The notes: generated by a model not told the origin, from the sequence alone. Counted from the stretch's first letter, positions 16,071 to 24,879 are shown. The stretch is 64,000 nt of DNA from Achromobacter xylosoxidans (GCF_002192695.1 NZ_MTLG01000088.1:20717-84716), one strand, 5' to 3'. Numbers and translations: made by a program.

Positions 16071-17033
16071 ATGACCATGACCACAGCACATGTCGCCGAC
16101 CGCGCGGCCCCGGCCCTGGACGCCGCCTACGAGCCTGCCCGGCGTGAGCTGCTCTGCACGCTGGAACGCATGACCGGAGACCTGGAGGGATCGCTGGACA
16201 CGCCCATCGAGGGCCTGTTCCTGCACCGCATCTCGCAGCCCACCGGCGCCAAGCCCGGCCTGCAGAAGGCCGCGCTGGGCGTGATCGCCCAGGGTTCCAA
16301 GCGCGTGCTGATCGGCGACGAGGCCTACGAATACGACCCCTTCCACTACCTGATTTCCTCAGTGGACCTGCCGGTCGTGGCCAAGGTATCCGTCGCCAGC
16401 TCGACCCTGCCCTACCTGGGCCTGCGGCTGGAGCTGAACGTGGAGGAAATCACCGCGCTGATCAGCGACGAGAACCTGCCGCCGCAGCCGCTCACCGAAG
16501 CCGCGCGCGCCCTTTACGTCAACCCCCTGGGCGGCACGCTGCTGGACGCGGTGCTGCGCCTGTTGCGCCTGCTGGACACGCCGCGCGACATTCCCATCCT
16601 GGCGCCCCTGGTCAAGCGCGAGCTGCTGTACCGCCTGCTGATGAACGGCCAGGGCGCGGTGCTACGCCAGTCGGTGCTGCAGGACAGCCAGCTCAACCGC
16701 GTAGCCAAGGCCATCCGCATCCTGCGCGACAACTATGCCCAGCCCCTGCGCGTGGAAGAGATCGCGCGCGACGTGCACATGAGCGTGTCTTCGCTGCACC
16801 ATCATTTCAAGCAGGCCACCGCCATGAGCCCGCTTCAATACCAGAAGCACCTGCGGCTGCAGGAAGCGCGGCGCCTGATGCTGACCGACGATGCGGGCGT
16901 GGCGCTGGCAGCCCATTCCGTGGGCTACGAAAGCTCGTCGCAGTTCAGCCGCGAGTACAGCCGCCTGTTCGGCTCCCCGCCCTTGCGCGACAAACAGCGC
17001 TGGAAAGACGAAACCGCCCTGGCGGCTGCCTGA
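16071..17033 (+). CDS. AraC family transcriptional regulator with AraC_N domain (YqhC-like)
   Basis: This 320-residue regulator has an N-terminal AraC_N-type sensor domain (about 30-190, with GLFLHRISQPT and YLISSVDLPVV) and a C-terminal double helix-turn-helix (about 215-310, with RVEEIARDVHMSVSSLHHHFK and SVGYESSSQFSREYSRLFG). Two start codons, 16071 and 16077, are equally possible; neither has a strong ribosome binding site. The architecture matches YqhC of E. coli, which activates aldehyde reductase genes. It faces the aldo/keto reductase gene, its most likely target. The gene ends 118 bp before the next operon. Confidence 0.9.
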   Translation: MTMTTAHVADRAAPALDAAYEPARRELLCTLERMTGDLEGSLDTPIEGLFLHRISQPTGAKPGLQKAALGVIAQGSKRVLIGDEAYEYDPFHYLISSVDLPVVAKVSVASSTLPYLGLRLELNVEEITALISDENLPPQPLTEAARALYVNPLGGTLLDAVLRLLRLLDTPRDIPILAPLVKRELLYRLLMNGQGAVLRQSVLQDSQLNRVAKAIRILRDNYAQPLRVEEIARDVHMSVSSLHHHFKQATAMSPLQYQKHLRLQEARRLMLTDDAGVALAAHSVGYESSSQFSREYSRLFGSPPLRDKQRWKDETALAAA

Positions 17034-17076
17034 AACGCCGGCGCCGCGGCTCTAGGGGATTGCCCTAATCCTATTT

Positions 17077-17090
17077 TGACAACGTTACCA
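17077..17090. promoter_or_regulatory. Predicted LacI-family operator, upstream copy
   Basis: TGACAACGTTACCA is an imperfect 14-bp dyad around a central CG, the usual form of LacI/GalR-family operators. Its first bases overlap TTGACA, a good -35 hexamer at 17076-17081. A second copy lies 33 bp downstream. The operon it precedes ends with a LacI-family regulator gene, so autoregulation is likely. Confidence 0.65.
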
Positions 17091-17109
17091 TTAGACTGCC
17101 GCCATCAAA

Positions 17110-17123
17110 TGATAACGTTGTCA
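17110..17123. promoter_or_regulatory. Predicted LacI-family operator, downstream copy
   Basis: TGATAACGTTGTCA is a nearly perfect 14-bp palindrome (one mismatched pair) with a central CG; flanking bases extend the dyad to ATGATAACGTTGTCAT. It lies 28 bp in front of the first gene, so a bound repressor would block transcription. Its reverse complement matches the upstream copy at 13 of 14 bases. Confidence 0.7.
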
Positions 17124-17151
17124 TAACCCTGGATCCTTCTTCGGCGGCCGC

Positions 17152-18453
17152 ATGAATCCCTTCCTGGAAACCCTGCTCGATACTCCCCTGGACGACACCT
17201 ACCGGGGCATTCCTCCGGGCGAGCCCGCGTTCCCCTTGCGCGCGGTGGCAGCCCGGCGCTGGCAGCCCAGGAACGGCGACATGGCCCTGCCCGTCCTGAC
17301 GCTGGACGAGGCCGCCTTCGCCCACAACGTCGAGCAGATCTTCCAGTACGCCCGCAGCCACGGCGCCGCGCTGGCGCCGCATGCCAAGACGCCGATGTCG
17401 CCGCAGATCGTGCAGCGCCTGCTGGACGCCGGCGCCTGGGGCGCCACCGTCGCCAACCTGCAGCAGGCCGCCGTGCTGCTGCGCGCCGGGGTTTCCCGCC
17501 TGATGCTGGGCAATGAGATCGGCGGCGCGGCCAGCGGCGCCCGCCTGGGCAAGCTGCTGGCGGCCTACCCCGCCGCGCGCCTGCTGGCCTTCGCGGATTC
17601 CGCCGCCACGGTGCGTTCGCTGGCGGCTGCGGCAGAGCAAGCCGGCCGCCCCGTGGAAGTGCTGGTGGAAGTCGGCGGCGGCCGCGCAGGCGCGCGCGAC
17701 GATGCCGCCGTCGCGGCCATCCTGGACGCGATCCGCGAACAAGGCGGCAAGCTCGCGCTGGCCGGCGTGGCGACATACGAGGGCGCGGTCGCCTCGTCGG
17801 ACGCAGCGCTCACCGCAAGCAACATCGCCGCGCTGATGGAGCGCGCCGCCCGCGCGTTCCAGCAGGTGCGCGTCCTGGCGCCGCAGGCGCCGCTGGTGTT
17901 CACCGCGGGCGGCTCGGCCTTTTTCGACCAGGTCACGCAGGCAGCCCAGCCCTGGCTGGCCACGGACGGCAACGCCCAACTGGTGCTGCGCAGCGGCGCC
18001 ATCTTCTTCCATGACCACGGCACCTACCAGCGCGCGCTGCAAGCCATGGACGCCCGCGCGGGCTTCAAGATCGACGGCCAGGCGCGCAATGCCGCCACCG
18101 ATTTCCAGCCGGCCCTGCGCCTGTGGGGCGAAGTCCTGTCGCGCCCCGAGCCGGGCCTGGCGATCTGCGGCTTCGGCATGCGCGACGTGTCCTACGACCA
18201 GGACCTGCCCGCGCCGCTGGCCGCCTTCCGCGGCGGCGCGGTCCTGCCCGGCTGGGATGCGCAAGCCCGCGTCACCCGGCTCAACGACCAGCACGCCTTC
18301 CTCGCCATCGCCCCGGACAGCGAACTCGCGCCGGGCGACGTGATCGAGTTCGGCATTTCACATCCCTGCACCTGTCTGGACCGCTGGCGCGTGTTCTTCG
18401 GCCTGGATGCCCACGGCCGCGTGCAGTCGGCCTATCGCACGTTCTTCGGATAA
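17152..18453 (+). CDS. D-threonine aldolase/D-serine dehydratase-family PLP enzyme (amino acid deaminase)
   Basis: This 433-residue fold-type III PLP enzyme has an alanine-racemase-like N-terminal barrel. The PLP lysine is K79 in PHAKT. A metal-binding pair HxC is present in ISHPC (H404, C406), the arrangement of eukaryotic-type D-serine dehydratase rather than the HxD of D-threonine aldolase. It likely eliminates or cleaves a beta-hydroxy D-amino acid. It is the first of eight genes that add an amino-acid importer, RidA and a deacylase. RidA fits an enzyme that releases reactive enamine products. Annotated relatives are called amino acid deaminases. The substrate is inferred only as to class. 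Confidence 0.88.
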   Translation: MNPFLETLLDTPLDDTYRGIPPGEPAFPLRAVAARRWQPRNGDMALPVLTLDEAAFAHNVEQIFQYARSHGAALAPHAKTPMSPQIVQRLLDAGAWGATVANLQQAAVLLRAGVSRLMLGNEIGGAASGARLGKLLAAYPAARLLAFADSAATVRSLAAAAEQAGRPVEVLVEVGGGRAGARDDAAVAAILDAIREQGGKLALAGVATYEGAVASSDAALTASNIAALMERAARAFQQVRVLAPQAPLVFTAGGSAFFDQVTQAAQPWLATDGNAQLVLRSGAIFFHDHGTYQRALQAMDARAGFKIDGQARNAATDFQPALRLWGEVLSRPEPGLAICGFGMRDVSYDQDLPAPLAAFRGGAVLPGWDAQARVTRLNDQHAFLAIAPDSELAPGDVIEFGISHPCTCLDRWRVFFGLDAHGRVQSAYRTFFG

Positions 18454-18456
18454 GCC

Positions 18457-19125
18457 ATGCAACAGCTGAACTTCCAACAGATCTGGCGCTACCGCGAACA
18501 GCTCTGGGACGGCATCCAGGTAACGCTGGAGCTGACCGTCATCGCCGTGATCGCCGGGCTGGCCATCGGACTGGCCGGCGCCGTGCTGACGCGCCACGGC
18601 CCCAAGTCGGTCAAGCTGGCGCTGCGCGCCTATGTCGAGGTGTTCCGCAACACGCCGTCGCTGATCCAGCTGTTCGTGGTGTTCTTCGTCCTGCCTGGGC
18701 TGGGCCTGCGCATGCCGCCCTTCGTGGCCGCGGCGCTGGCGCTCAGCCTGTACTTCGGCGCCTATGCCATCGAGATCCTGCGCGCCGGCCTGGATTCCAT
18801 TCCGCGCAGCCAGGTCGAGGCCGGCCACTGCCTGGGCCTGAGCACCTGGCAGGTGTACCGCTACATCGTGCTGGCGCCCGCCCTGCGCAACGTCTATCCG
18901 GCCCTGGGCACGCAGCTGGTCATCCTGCTGCTCGGCACCTCGCTGGCCTCGCAGGTGTCGGCCGAGGACCTGTTCCATGCCGGCAGCTTCATCGAAAGCC
19001 GCACCTATCGCAGCTTCGAGGTCTATGCGGTGATCTGCGGCATCTATTTCACGCTGGTGCTGATCACCAAGGCCTTGCTGGCCCTGGCCGGCAGCCTGGC
19101 CTTCACCTGGCCCGTGCGCCGCTAG
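18457..19125 (+). CDS. Polar amino acid ABC transporter permease 1 (HisMQ family)
   Basis: This 222-residue membrane protein of the His/Glu/Gln/Arg/opine permease family has about five transmembrane segments. It carries the EAA-type loop around SQVEAGHCLGLSTWQVYRYIVL and a typical N-terminus (LWDGIQVTLELTVIAV). It begins 3 bp after the upstream stop codon, so it is co-translated with the PLP enzyme. It forms a heterodimer with the next permease. The close link to a D-amino-acid enzyme suggests that the importer brings in that enzyme's substrate or a precursor of it. Confidence 0.93.
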   Translation: MQQLNFQQIWRYREQLWDGIQVTLELTVIAVIAGLAIGLAGAVLTRHGPKSVKLALRAYVEVFRNTPSLIQLFVVFFVLPGLGLRMPPFVAAALALSLYFGAYAIEILRAGLDSIPRSQVEAGHCLGLSTWQVYRYIVLAPALRNVYPALGTQLVILLLGTSLASQVSAEDLFHAGSFIESRTYRSFEVYAVICGIYFTLVLITKALLALAGSLAFTWPVRR

Positions 19126-19136
19126 GAGCCGCAAGC

Positions 19137-19787
19137 ATGCGTACCTTCACCCTGAGCGATTTCGCCTCCCTGCTCAGCGCGCTGCAGTGGACCGTGGCCC
19201 TGGTGCTGATTGCGCTGGCCATCGGCGCGCCGCTGGGCCTGGGCCTGGCGCTGCTGCGCGGTCATCGTTCGGCGCCGCTGCGCTGGCTGGCCGCGGCCCT
19301 GCAACAGCTGGTCCAGGGCGTGCCGCTCCTGGGCCTGCTGATGTTCTTCTACTTCGGCATGCCGGTGTTCCTGGGCATCGAGGTGCCCGCGCTGACGGCC
19401 GTCAGCGTGGCCTTCATCATCTACACGGCGGCCTTCCTGGGCCAGATCTGGTACGGCGGCATCCAGGCCGTAAAGCACGAGCAGTGGGAAGCGGCCGCCT
19501 GCCTGGGCCTGTCCAAATGGCACCAGTTCCGCCACGTGATCGCGCCGCAGGCGTTCCGCCTGTCGCTGCCGCCCACGGTGGGCTTCCTGGTGCAGCTCAT
19601 CAAGGGCACCTCGCTGGCCTCCGTGGTGGGCTTTGTCGAACTGGCGCGCGCCGGGCAGATCGCCAGCGCCGCCACCTTCCAGCCGCTGCTGGTCTATTCC
19701 TGCGTCGCGTTGCTTTACTTCGCGGCGTGCCTGCCCCTGACGATGTGGGCCCGTAACCTGGAGGGCCGCTTCCATGGCGCTCGTTGA
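19137..19787 (+). CDS. Polar amino acid ABC transporter permease 2 (HisMQ family)
   Basis: This 216-residue permease has about five transmembrane segments and the conserved loop WEAAACLGLSKWHQFRHVIAPQ. The start at 19137 is supported by TAGGAG overlapping the stop of permease 1. The frame is open much further upstream, but that part is a shadow of the preceding genes. Its end overlaps the ATPase gene by 14 bp. It should pair with permease 1 as the membrane part of the importer. Confidence 0.93.
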   Translation: MRTFTLSDFASLLSALQWTVALVLIALAIGAPLGLGLALLRGHRSAPLRWLAAALQQLVQGVPLLGLLMFFYFGMPVFLGIEVPALTAVSVAFIIYTAAFLGQIWYGGIQAVKHEQWEAAACLGLSKWHQFRHVIAPQAFRLSLPPTVGFLVQLIKGTSLASVVGFVELARAGQIASAATFQPLLVYSCVALLYFAACLPLTMWARNLEGRFHGAR

Positions 19788-20514
19788 AGTCTCCAACATC
19801 CACAAACGCTTCGGCGCCAACGCGGTGCTCAACGGCGTCTCGCTAGAAGTCAACGAAGGCGAGATCGTCACCATCATCGGCCGCTCCGGCTCGGGCAAGT
19901 CCACCCTGCTGCGCTGCCTGAACGCGCTGGAAACGGTGGACGACGGCGACATCCGCATCGGCGGCGAACGGGTCCACGCCAGCATGCCGGGCCTGCGCCA
20001 GTTCCGCCAGCGCGTGGGCATCGTGTTCCAGCAGTTCAACCTGTTTCCGCACCTGAACGTGGAACGCAACATCACGCTGGCGCCCACGCTCAACGGCAAG
20101 ATCGCCAAGTCGCAAGGCCGCGCGCTGGCGCTGGACGTGCTGCGCCGCGTCGGCCTGGCCGAAAAGATCGATGCCTATCCGGCCCTGCTGTCGGGCGGCC
20201 AGCAGCAGCGCGTGGCGATCGCGCGCTGCCTGGCCATGGCGCCGCAACTGATGCTGTTCGACGAGGTCACCTCGGCGCTGGACCCGGAGCTGGTGGGCGA
20301 AGTGCTGAAGGTCATGGAAGACATGGCGCGCCAGGGCATGACCATGGTGCTGGTGACGCATGAAATGGCCTTCGCCCGCAACGTCGCATCCAAGGTCGTG
20401 TTCATGCACCAGGGCCGCGTCTGGGAACAGGGCCCGCCCGCCGAACTTTTCGCCAACCCCCAAACCCCCGAGCTGCGCCAGTTCATCGGCACGGCCGCGC
20501 CCACCACTCACTAA
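19774..20514 (+). CDS. Polar amino acid ABC transporter ATP-binding protein (GlnQ/HisP family)
   Basis: This 246-residue ATPase has Walker A GRSGSGKST, the VFQQFNLFPHLNV Q-loop typical of the polar amino acid class, the signature LSGGQQQR and Walker B LMLFDEVTSALDPE. The glutamate after the Walker B aspartate and the VTHEM switch histidine are intact. It is coupled to permease 2 by a 14-bp overlap and precedes the binding protein by 25 bp. It energises uptake for the D-amino-acid-type catabolic operon. Confidence 0.95.
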   Translation: MALVEVSNIHKRFGANAVLNGVSLEVNEGEIVTIIGRSGSGKSTLLRCLNALETVDDGDIRIGGERVHASMPGLRQFRQRVGIVFQQFNLFPHLNVERNITLAPTLNGKIAKSQGRALALDVLRRVGLAEKIDAYPALLSGGQQQRVAIARCLAMAPQLMLFDEVTSALDPELVGEVLKVMEDMARQGMTMVLVTHEMAFARNVASKVVFMHQGRVWEQGPPAELFANPQTPELRQFIGTAAPTTH

Positions 20515-20539
20515 GGCATCCCGCCACTGGAGTCATTGC

Positions 20540-21325
20540 ATGAAACTGTACGCCAAGCTGGCCGCCGCCGCGGCCGTCTGTCTCTCCCTGGCCGCGCCCG
20601 CCTCGGCCGCCGACAAACTGCAGGACGTGCTGGGCGCGGGCAAGCTGCGCGTGGGCGTGCTGATGGACGCCGCGCCCTGGGGCTTCAAGGACGCCAAGGG
20701 CGAGGCCGCCGGCCTGGACATCGACCTGGCCAAACTCATGGCCGCCGACATGGGCGTGAAGCTGGAGCTGGTGCAGGTCACCGGCGCCAGCCGCATCCCC
20801 AGCCTGCTGGCCGGCAAGGTCGACGTGCTGATCGCGGCCGCCGGCGCCACCCCGGAACGCGCCCAGCAGGTCATGTTCTCGCAACCCTACGCCGCGGTGA
20901 ACCTGGGCGTCTACGGCGGGCAAGCCATGCCGCAAGCCAAGACCGTGGACGAACTGAAAGGTCACAGCATCGCGGTCGCCAAGGGTTCCACCCTGGACAT
21001 ATGGCTCACCGACAACGCCCCGGGCGCCAAGCTGGTGCGCTTCGAGGACACGCCCTCGGCCGTGGCCGCCTATCTGGCGGGGCAGTCGGAATCGTTCGCC
21101 GAGAACAGCGCCATCGCGCTCAAGGTGGCTGAAGACAATCCCGCCAAGGCCCCCCAGCTCAAGTTCCTGATCCGCCAGTCGCCGGCCCACGCCGCCGTGC
21201 AGCAAGGCCAGCAGAACCTGCTGAACTGGATCAATACCTTCCTCTTCACCAACCGCCTGAACGGCAAGCTGCCGGCCCTGCAGCAAAAGTGGTTCAAGGA
21301 AGCCCAGACCCTGCCGCAGATGTAA
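20540..21325 (+). CDS. Polar amino acid ABC transporter substrate-binding protein
   Basis: This 261-residue SBP_bac_3 protein has a clear Sec signal peptide (MKLYAK, then an alanine-rich core, cleavage near ASA-A at about 24). The mature part shows LRVGVLMDAAPWGFKD and the GLDIDLAKLMAADMG segment common to the family. The ATG at 20540 was selected for its fit to the signal peptide. The ligand is unknown; the operon's D-amino-acid enzyme and deacylase suggest an N-acylated or beta-hydroxylated amino acid. It lies between the ATPase and ridA genes. Confidence 0.93.
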   Translation: MKLYAKLAAAAAVCLSLAAPASAADKLQDVLGAGKLRVGVLMDAAPWGFKDAKGEAAGLDIDLAKLMAADMGVKLELVQVTGASRIPSLLAGKVDVLIAAAGATPERAQQVMFSQPYAAVNLGVYGGQAMPQAKTVDELKGHSIAVAKGSTLDIWLTDNAPGAKLVRFEDTPSAVAAYLAGQSESFAENSAIALKVAEDNPAKAPQLKFLIRQSPAHAAVQQGQQNLLNWINTFLFTNRLNGKLPALQQKWFKEAQTLPQM

Positions 21326-21349
21326 TCGGCCGACATACCAAGGACTCGC

Positions 21350-21697
21350 ATGATCAAACGCTACAAATCCGGCTCGCGCATGAGCCAGGCCGTCTCGTAC
21401 AACGGCTTCGTGTTCATCGCCGGCCAGGTGGCCGACAACCGCCAGGGTTCGCTCGAATCGCAGACCCGCGAAGTGCTGGCGAAGATCGAGGCGCTGCTGG
21501 CCGAGGCCGGCAGCGACAAATCGCGCCTGCTGGCCGTGGACGTGTTCCTGCCCGCCATCGGCGACTTCGACGCCATGAACCGCGTCTACGACGCCTGGAT
21601 CGATCCCGCCAACCCGCCGGCCCGCGCCTGCGTCGAGGCGCGCCTGGCCGACCCCGACCTGCGGGTCGAGATGACCGCGGTCGCCGCGCTGCGCTAA
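21350..21697 (+). CDS. RidA family enamine/imine deaminase
   Basis: This 115-residue small trimer-forming protein has the YjgF/RidA core: VSYNGFVFIAGQVADN, then EVLAKIEALLAEAG, and the conserved arginine in NPPARACVEARLADP that binds the substrate carboxylate. RidA hydrolyses reactive enamine/imine products of PLP dehydratases such as 2-aminoacrylate. Its place in an operon led by a D-serine dehydratase-fold enzyme therefore makes biochemical sense. The gap to the binding-protein gene is 24 bp. Confidence 0.93.
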   Translation: MIKRYKSGSRMSQAVSYNGFVFIAGQVADNRQGSLESQTREVLAKIEALLAEAGSDKSRLLAVDVFLPAIGDFDAMNRVYDAWIDPANPPARACVEARLADPDLRVEMTAVAALR

Positions 21698-21763
21698 GCG
21701 CGCTTTGCGGCAGCCTTCCGATCCCCTTTCGCGCCGCCTTGCGCGGCGCAGTTGTATCCCCCC

Positions 21764-22798
21764 ATGCATACCGGCCTGTTTCACGAGATAGATTTCGATG
21801 CCGACGGCAAGGCGCTCAGCTTCCTGGGCACCCCCTATTCGGTGGATCGTTCGCCCTACTACCAGATCAAGACGCCCATCTGCCGCATCCGCAACGGCAG
21901 CGGCCCGCGCGTGCTGCTCATGGCGGGCAACCACGGCGACGAATACGAAGGCGAGGTCGCCCTGGGCCGCCTGATCCGCCGCCTGGACCCCGCCCGCATG
22001 CGCGGCGAGGTCACCATCCTGCCGCTGGCCAACCTGCCCGCCGTGATGGCGGCGCGGCGGCGCTCGCCGCTGGACAACGGTAATCTCAACCGCGCCTTTC
22101 CCGGCGTGCCCGGCGGCACCCCGACCGAGCGCCTGGCGCACTTCCTCGAACACGAGCTGTTCCCGCGCCACGACGTGGTGTTCGACATCCATTCCGGCGG
22201 CACCTCGATGGCGCACCTGCCCACCGCCCTGATCGAGCGCCAGGACTCGCCCGAGCGCATGGCGCGCGCGCTGGACCTGATGGGCTCGCTCGGCATGGGC
22301 CACGCCTTCGTCGCGGCCAATGGCCGCGACGCCCCCACCTCGATGGCGGCGGCCGCGCGCGCCGGCGCCATCGGCATCAGCGGCGAATTCGGCGGTGGCG
22401 GCACCCTGACCCCGGCCACGCTGGCCGCGACCCAACGCGCCATCGACAATCTGCTGCAGAAGCTGGGCGTGACGGACGCGCCCCTGCTGGGTCCGCACGA
22501 ACCCGGCGCGCCCGCCATGCAGCTGTTGGAGTTGGACAGCCACGAACAGAACATCTTCGCCACCCGGCGCGGCTGGTTCGAGCCGGCGGTCGACATCGGC
22601 GCGACGGTGCGAGCGGGCGACGTCGCGGGCTACTACCACGACCTCAACCAGCTGGACGCGGAAGAGGAAATCCTGCGCTTCCGGCAGCCAGGCATCGTCA
22701 TTTCGCGGCGCCTGCATACGGACTGCGAATCCGGCGACAGCCTGATCCAGGTTGCGCGTCCCGTCGGCCAGGCTGATATCCTGACGGCTGCCGCCTGA
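21764..22798 (+). CDS. Succinylglutamate desuccinylase/aspartoacylase-family deacylase (DoeB-like)
   Basis: This 344-residue M14-like zinc hydrolase has the zinc motif GNHGDEYEGE (H and E) and a later zinc histidine in FDIHSGGTS, plus GEFGGGGTL near the catalytic glutamate. The family removes acyl groups from N-acyl amino acids; the ectoine-pathway enzyme DoeB is the nearest-looking subgroup. I chose the ATG at 21764 over a TTG at 21752. A deacylase beside a D-amino-acid enzyme and importer suggests that the imported compound is N-acylated. That role is inference. Confidence 0.88.
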   Translation: MHTGLFHEIDFDADGKALSFLGTPYSVDRSPYYQIKTPICRIRNGSGPRVLLMAGNHGDEYEGEVALGRLIRRLDPARMRGEVTILPLANLPAVMAARRRSPLDNGNLNRAFPGVPGGTPTERLAHFLEHELFPRHDVVFDIHSGGTSMAHLPTALIERQDSPERMARALDLMGSLGMGHAFVAANGRDAPTSMAAAARAGAIGISGEFGGGGTLTPATLAATQRAIDNLLQKLGVTDAPLLGPHEPGAPAMQLLELDSHEQNIFATRRGWFEPAVDIGATVRAGDVAGYYHDLNQLDAEEEILRFRQPGIVISRRLHTDCESGDSLIQVARPVGQADILTAAA

Positions 22799-22823
22799 TC
22801 CCGGAACAATCAAAAGAAATCGC

Positions 22824-23912
22824 ATGACCCACCGGCCCGCGCCTCCTTCCGCTCCCACCTACGACGACGTGCTGCGCGTGCGTCCCGAGGGCGCCGCCGC
22901 GCCCGCTCGCGCCGCCGCCCCCGCCAAACCGCCGCGCATCGAGGAAGTGGCCAGGCTGGCCGGGGTATCGCCCATCACGGTGTCGCGGGCCTTGCGCCAG
23001 CCCGAGAAAGTGGCTCAAGAAAAACGCGACCGCATCCTGCAAGTGGTGGCGCAGACCGGCTATGCCTCGAATCCGCACGCGCGGGCCTTGCGCTCCGGAC
23101 AGTCCAGCGTGGTGGCGGCATTCGTCTCCAACATCCTCAGCCAGCAGTTCGCGCTGGCCGTGCAGGGCTGCGCCGAAGTGCTGGAGCCTCAGGGCTATCA
23201 ACTGATGGTGGGACAGACCTCGTATTCCTATGCCAAGGAAACCAGCATGATCGCCTCGCTGCGCGCCCTGCGGCCCGCGGCGGTGCTGTTCACCGGCGTT
23301 ATCGAACTCGAGGAAAACCGCCAGTCGCTACGCGAGCTGGGCATCCCCATCATGGAGACCTGGGCCTATCCGCGCGACCCCATCGACATGCTGGTGGGTT
23401 TTTCCAACTACGACGGCGGCGTCATGGCCGCGCGCCATCTGGCCGAACGCGGCTACCGGCGCGTCGCCTTCGTCGCGCGCCAGGGCGGACGCGGCGATCT
23501 GCGCCGCCAGGGCTTTAACGCCGCCGCGGCCGAACTCGGACTGCAGGTCGTGGCCGAACTGGCGGTGGACAACGCGCAGACCATCGCCGATGGCCGCGCC
23601 GCCCTGGCCCGCCTGCTCGCCATGGGCCAGGACTTCGACGCCGTGTTCTGCGCCAACGACCTGCTGGCGGTGGGCGCGCTGTTCGAGGCGCGCGACCGCA
23701 AGCTCGCCATCCCGCGCGACATCGCCATCCTGGGTTTTGGCGATACCGACATCGCCAGCGAGATCGAGCCCGGCCTGACCACCATAGGCGTGGACAGCCG
23801 CAAGCTGGGCGCGCGCGCCGGGGAACTACTGCTGCAACGCCTGAATGGCGGCGCGCCCATCGCGCGCCAGGAAGTGTTTCCGCTGACCTTGAACCAGCGC
23901 GCCAGCACCTAG
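22824..23912 (+). CDS. LacI family transcriptional regulator
   Basis: This 362-residue regulator has an unusual proline/alanine-rich N-terminal extension of about 35 residues before the LacI helix-turn-helix (IEEVARLAGVSPITVSRALR) and hinge helix. The periplasmic-binding-protein-like sensor domain follows. It ends the eight-gene operon that starts at 17152. Two LacI-type operators stand in the operon promoter (17077-17123), so it probably represses the whole unit including itself. A terminator-like hairpin follows at 23926. The inducer is probably a metabolite of the imported amino acid, which is inferred. Confidence 0.92.
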   Translation: MTHRPAPPSAPTYDDVLRVRPEGAAAPARAAAPAKPPRIEEVARLAGVSPITVSRALRQPEKVAQEKRDRILQVVAQTGYASNPHARALRSGQSSVVAAFVSNILSQQFALAVQGCAEVLEPQGYQLMVGQTSYSYAKETSMIASLRALRPAAVLFTGVIELEENRQSLRELGIPIMETWAYPRDPIDMLVGFSNYDGGVMAARHLAERGYRRVAFVARQGGRGDLRRQGFNAAAAELGLQVVAELAVDNAQTIADGRAALARLLAMGQDFDAVFCANDLLAVGALFEARDRKLAIPRDIAILGFGDTDIASEIEPGLTTIGVDSRKLGARAGELLLQRLNGGAPIARQEVFPLTLNQRAST

Positions 23913-23925
23913 CGGGCCTCCTGCA

Positions 23926-23947
23926 CGCGCCGGCCGCGACCGGCGCG
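23926..23947. terminator. Bidirectional terminator-like hairpin
   Basis: CGCGCCGG and CCGGCGCG form an 8-bp perfect stem around a 6-nt loop in the 40-bp gap between the convergent lacI-type and hydratase genes. Confidence 0.5.
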
Positions 23948-23952
23948 GAATC

Positions 23953-24771
23953 TCACTCGTCGAACACGATGCGCAGGCCCGGCAAGCCGATGCCCTCCAG
24001 CGTGGTGCTCCACGTTTCCCCGGCATGCACCGGATAAGCCTTGGTCAGCGTGCCGGTCGTGACCAGCTCGCCCGCCTGGATCGCCTCGTCGGCAGGACGC
24101 TCCGCCACCACCGCCAGCAAATGGGCCAGCGCCGCCAGCGGACTGCCCAGCACATTGGACCCAGAGCCGGTTTCGCGGTGGATGCCGTTGCAGGACAAGT
24201 TCACGCGGAAGTCCGCCAGCTGTTCGATCAGCCCCGGCCCGAGTTCGGCCGGTTCCGTGAGCGGACCGATGAAGAGCGCGCCATGCAAGGCGTTGTCCGC
24301 CACGGTGTCGGCGGCCTGGAACTGCCAGGCGGGATAGTGCGACTGCACCAGTTCAAAGCCGTGGGCGATCCAGTCCACGCACGCCAGTATGGCTGCCGGG
24401 TCCCGCGTTTGCGGCGGCGCGGCATTGAAGTGCAGCACGATTTCCGGCTCGATGCGCGGCTCGACATAGCGCGCCAGGCGGCAATGCACTTCGCCGGTAT
24501 CGTCGTAGACGGCGCTATGTTCATAGACGCGCCCCCACACCGGGAAATCCACGCCCAGCGCAGCCCACATCGCGGCATTGGTGAACCCGATCTTGCGGCC
24601 GACGAGCAGCGCGCCCTCAGCCAGCCGCGCCTGATGGATACGCGCGGCCACGTCGTAGGCGGCGTCCAGGTCGAAGCGCGGGCGCTTGGCCGTGAGCGGC
24701 GCGAGGTAAGACACATGGTCCTGCGCCGCCTTGATTTCGCGGGCGAGCGCGGCGGGATCGGAAGCTGGCAT
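23953..24771 (-). CDS. 2-keto-4-pentenoate hydratase family protein
   Basis: This 272-residue member of the fumarylacetoacetase-like hydratase family (MhpD/DmpE/HpaH type) has GRKIGFTN, the metal-binding EPEIVLHF segment and the C-terminal TTGTLTKAYPV motif. Enzymes of this group hydrate 2-hydroxy-2,4-dienoates in meta-cleavage of aromatics. No ring-cleavage dioxygenase is visible nearby, so its pathway is uncertain. The start at 24771 has AGGAG upstream; the frame also reaches 24825. It is divergent from a LysR-type gene, which may control it. Confidence 0.88.
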   Translation of the reverse strand: MPASDPAALAREIKAAQDHVSYLAPLTAKRPRFDLDAAYDVAARIHQARLAEGALLVGRKIGFTNAAMWAALGVDFPVWGRVYEHSAVYDDTGEVHCRLARYVEPRIEPEIVLHFNAAPPQTRDPAAILACVDWIAHGFELVQSHYPAWQFQAADTVADNALHGALFIGPLTEPAELGPGLIEQLADFRVNLSCNGIHRETGSGSNVLGSPLAALAHLLAVVAERPADEAIQAGELVTTGTLTKAYPVHAGETWSTTLEGIGLPGLRIVFDE

Positions 24772-24879
24772 GGCGGCTCCTGGGAGTATGCCAAATGTAA
24801 AAGAAAACATGCCCGCACAGTGCACTCGCCGTTATATGCTCCCCTTGACGTCCTATTATCAGAACAGCGGGGAAGCAGC

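Noticed and set aside
20483..22858. 791-residue open frame on the minus strand
   Set aside because: Shadow frame opposite the binding-protein, RidA, deacylase genes; the plus strand carries clear families with motifs throughout.
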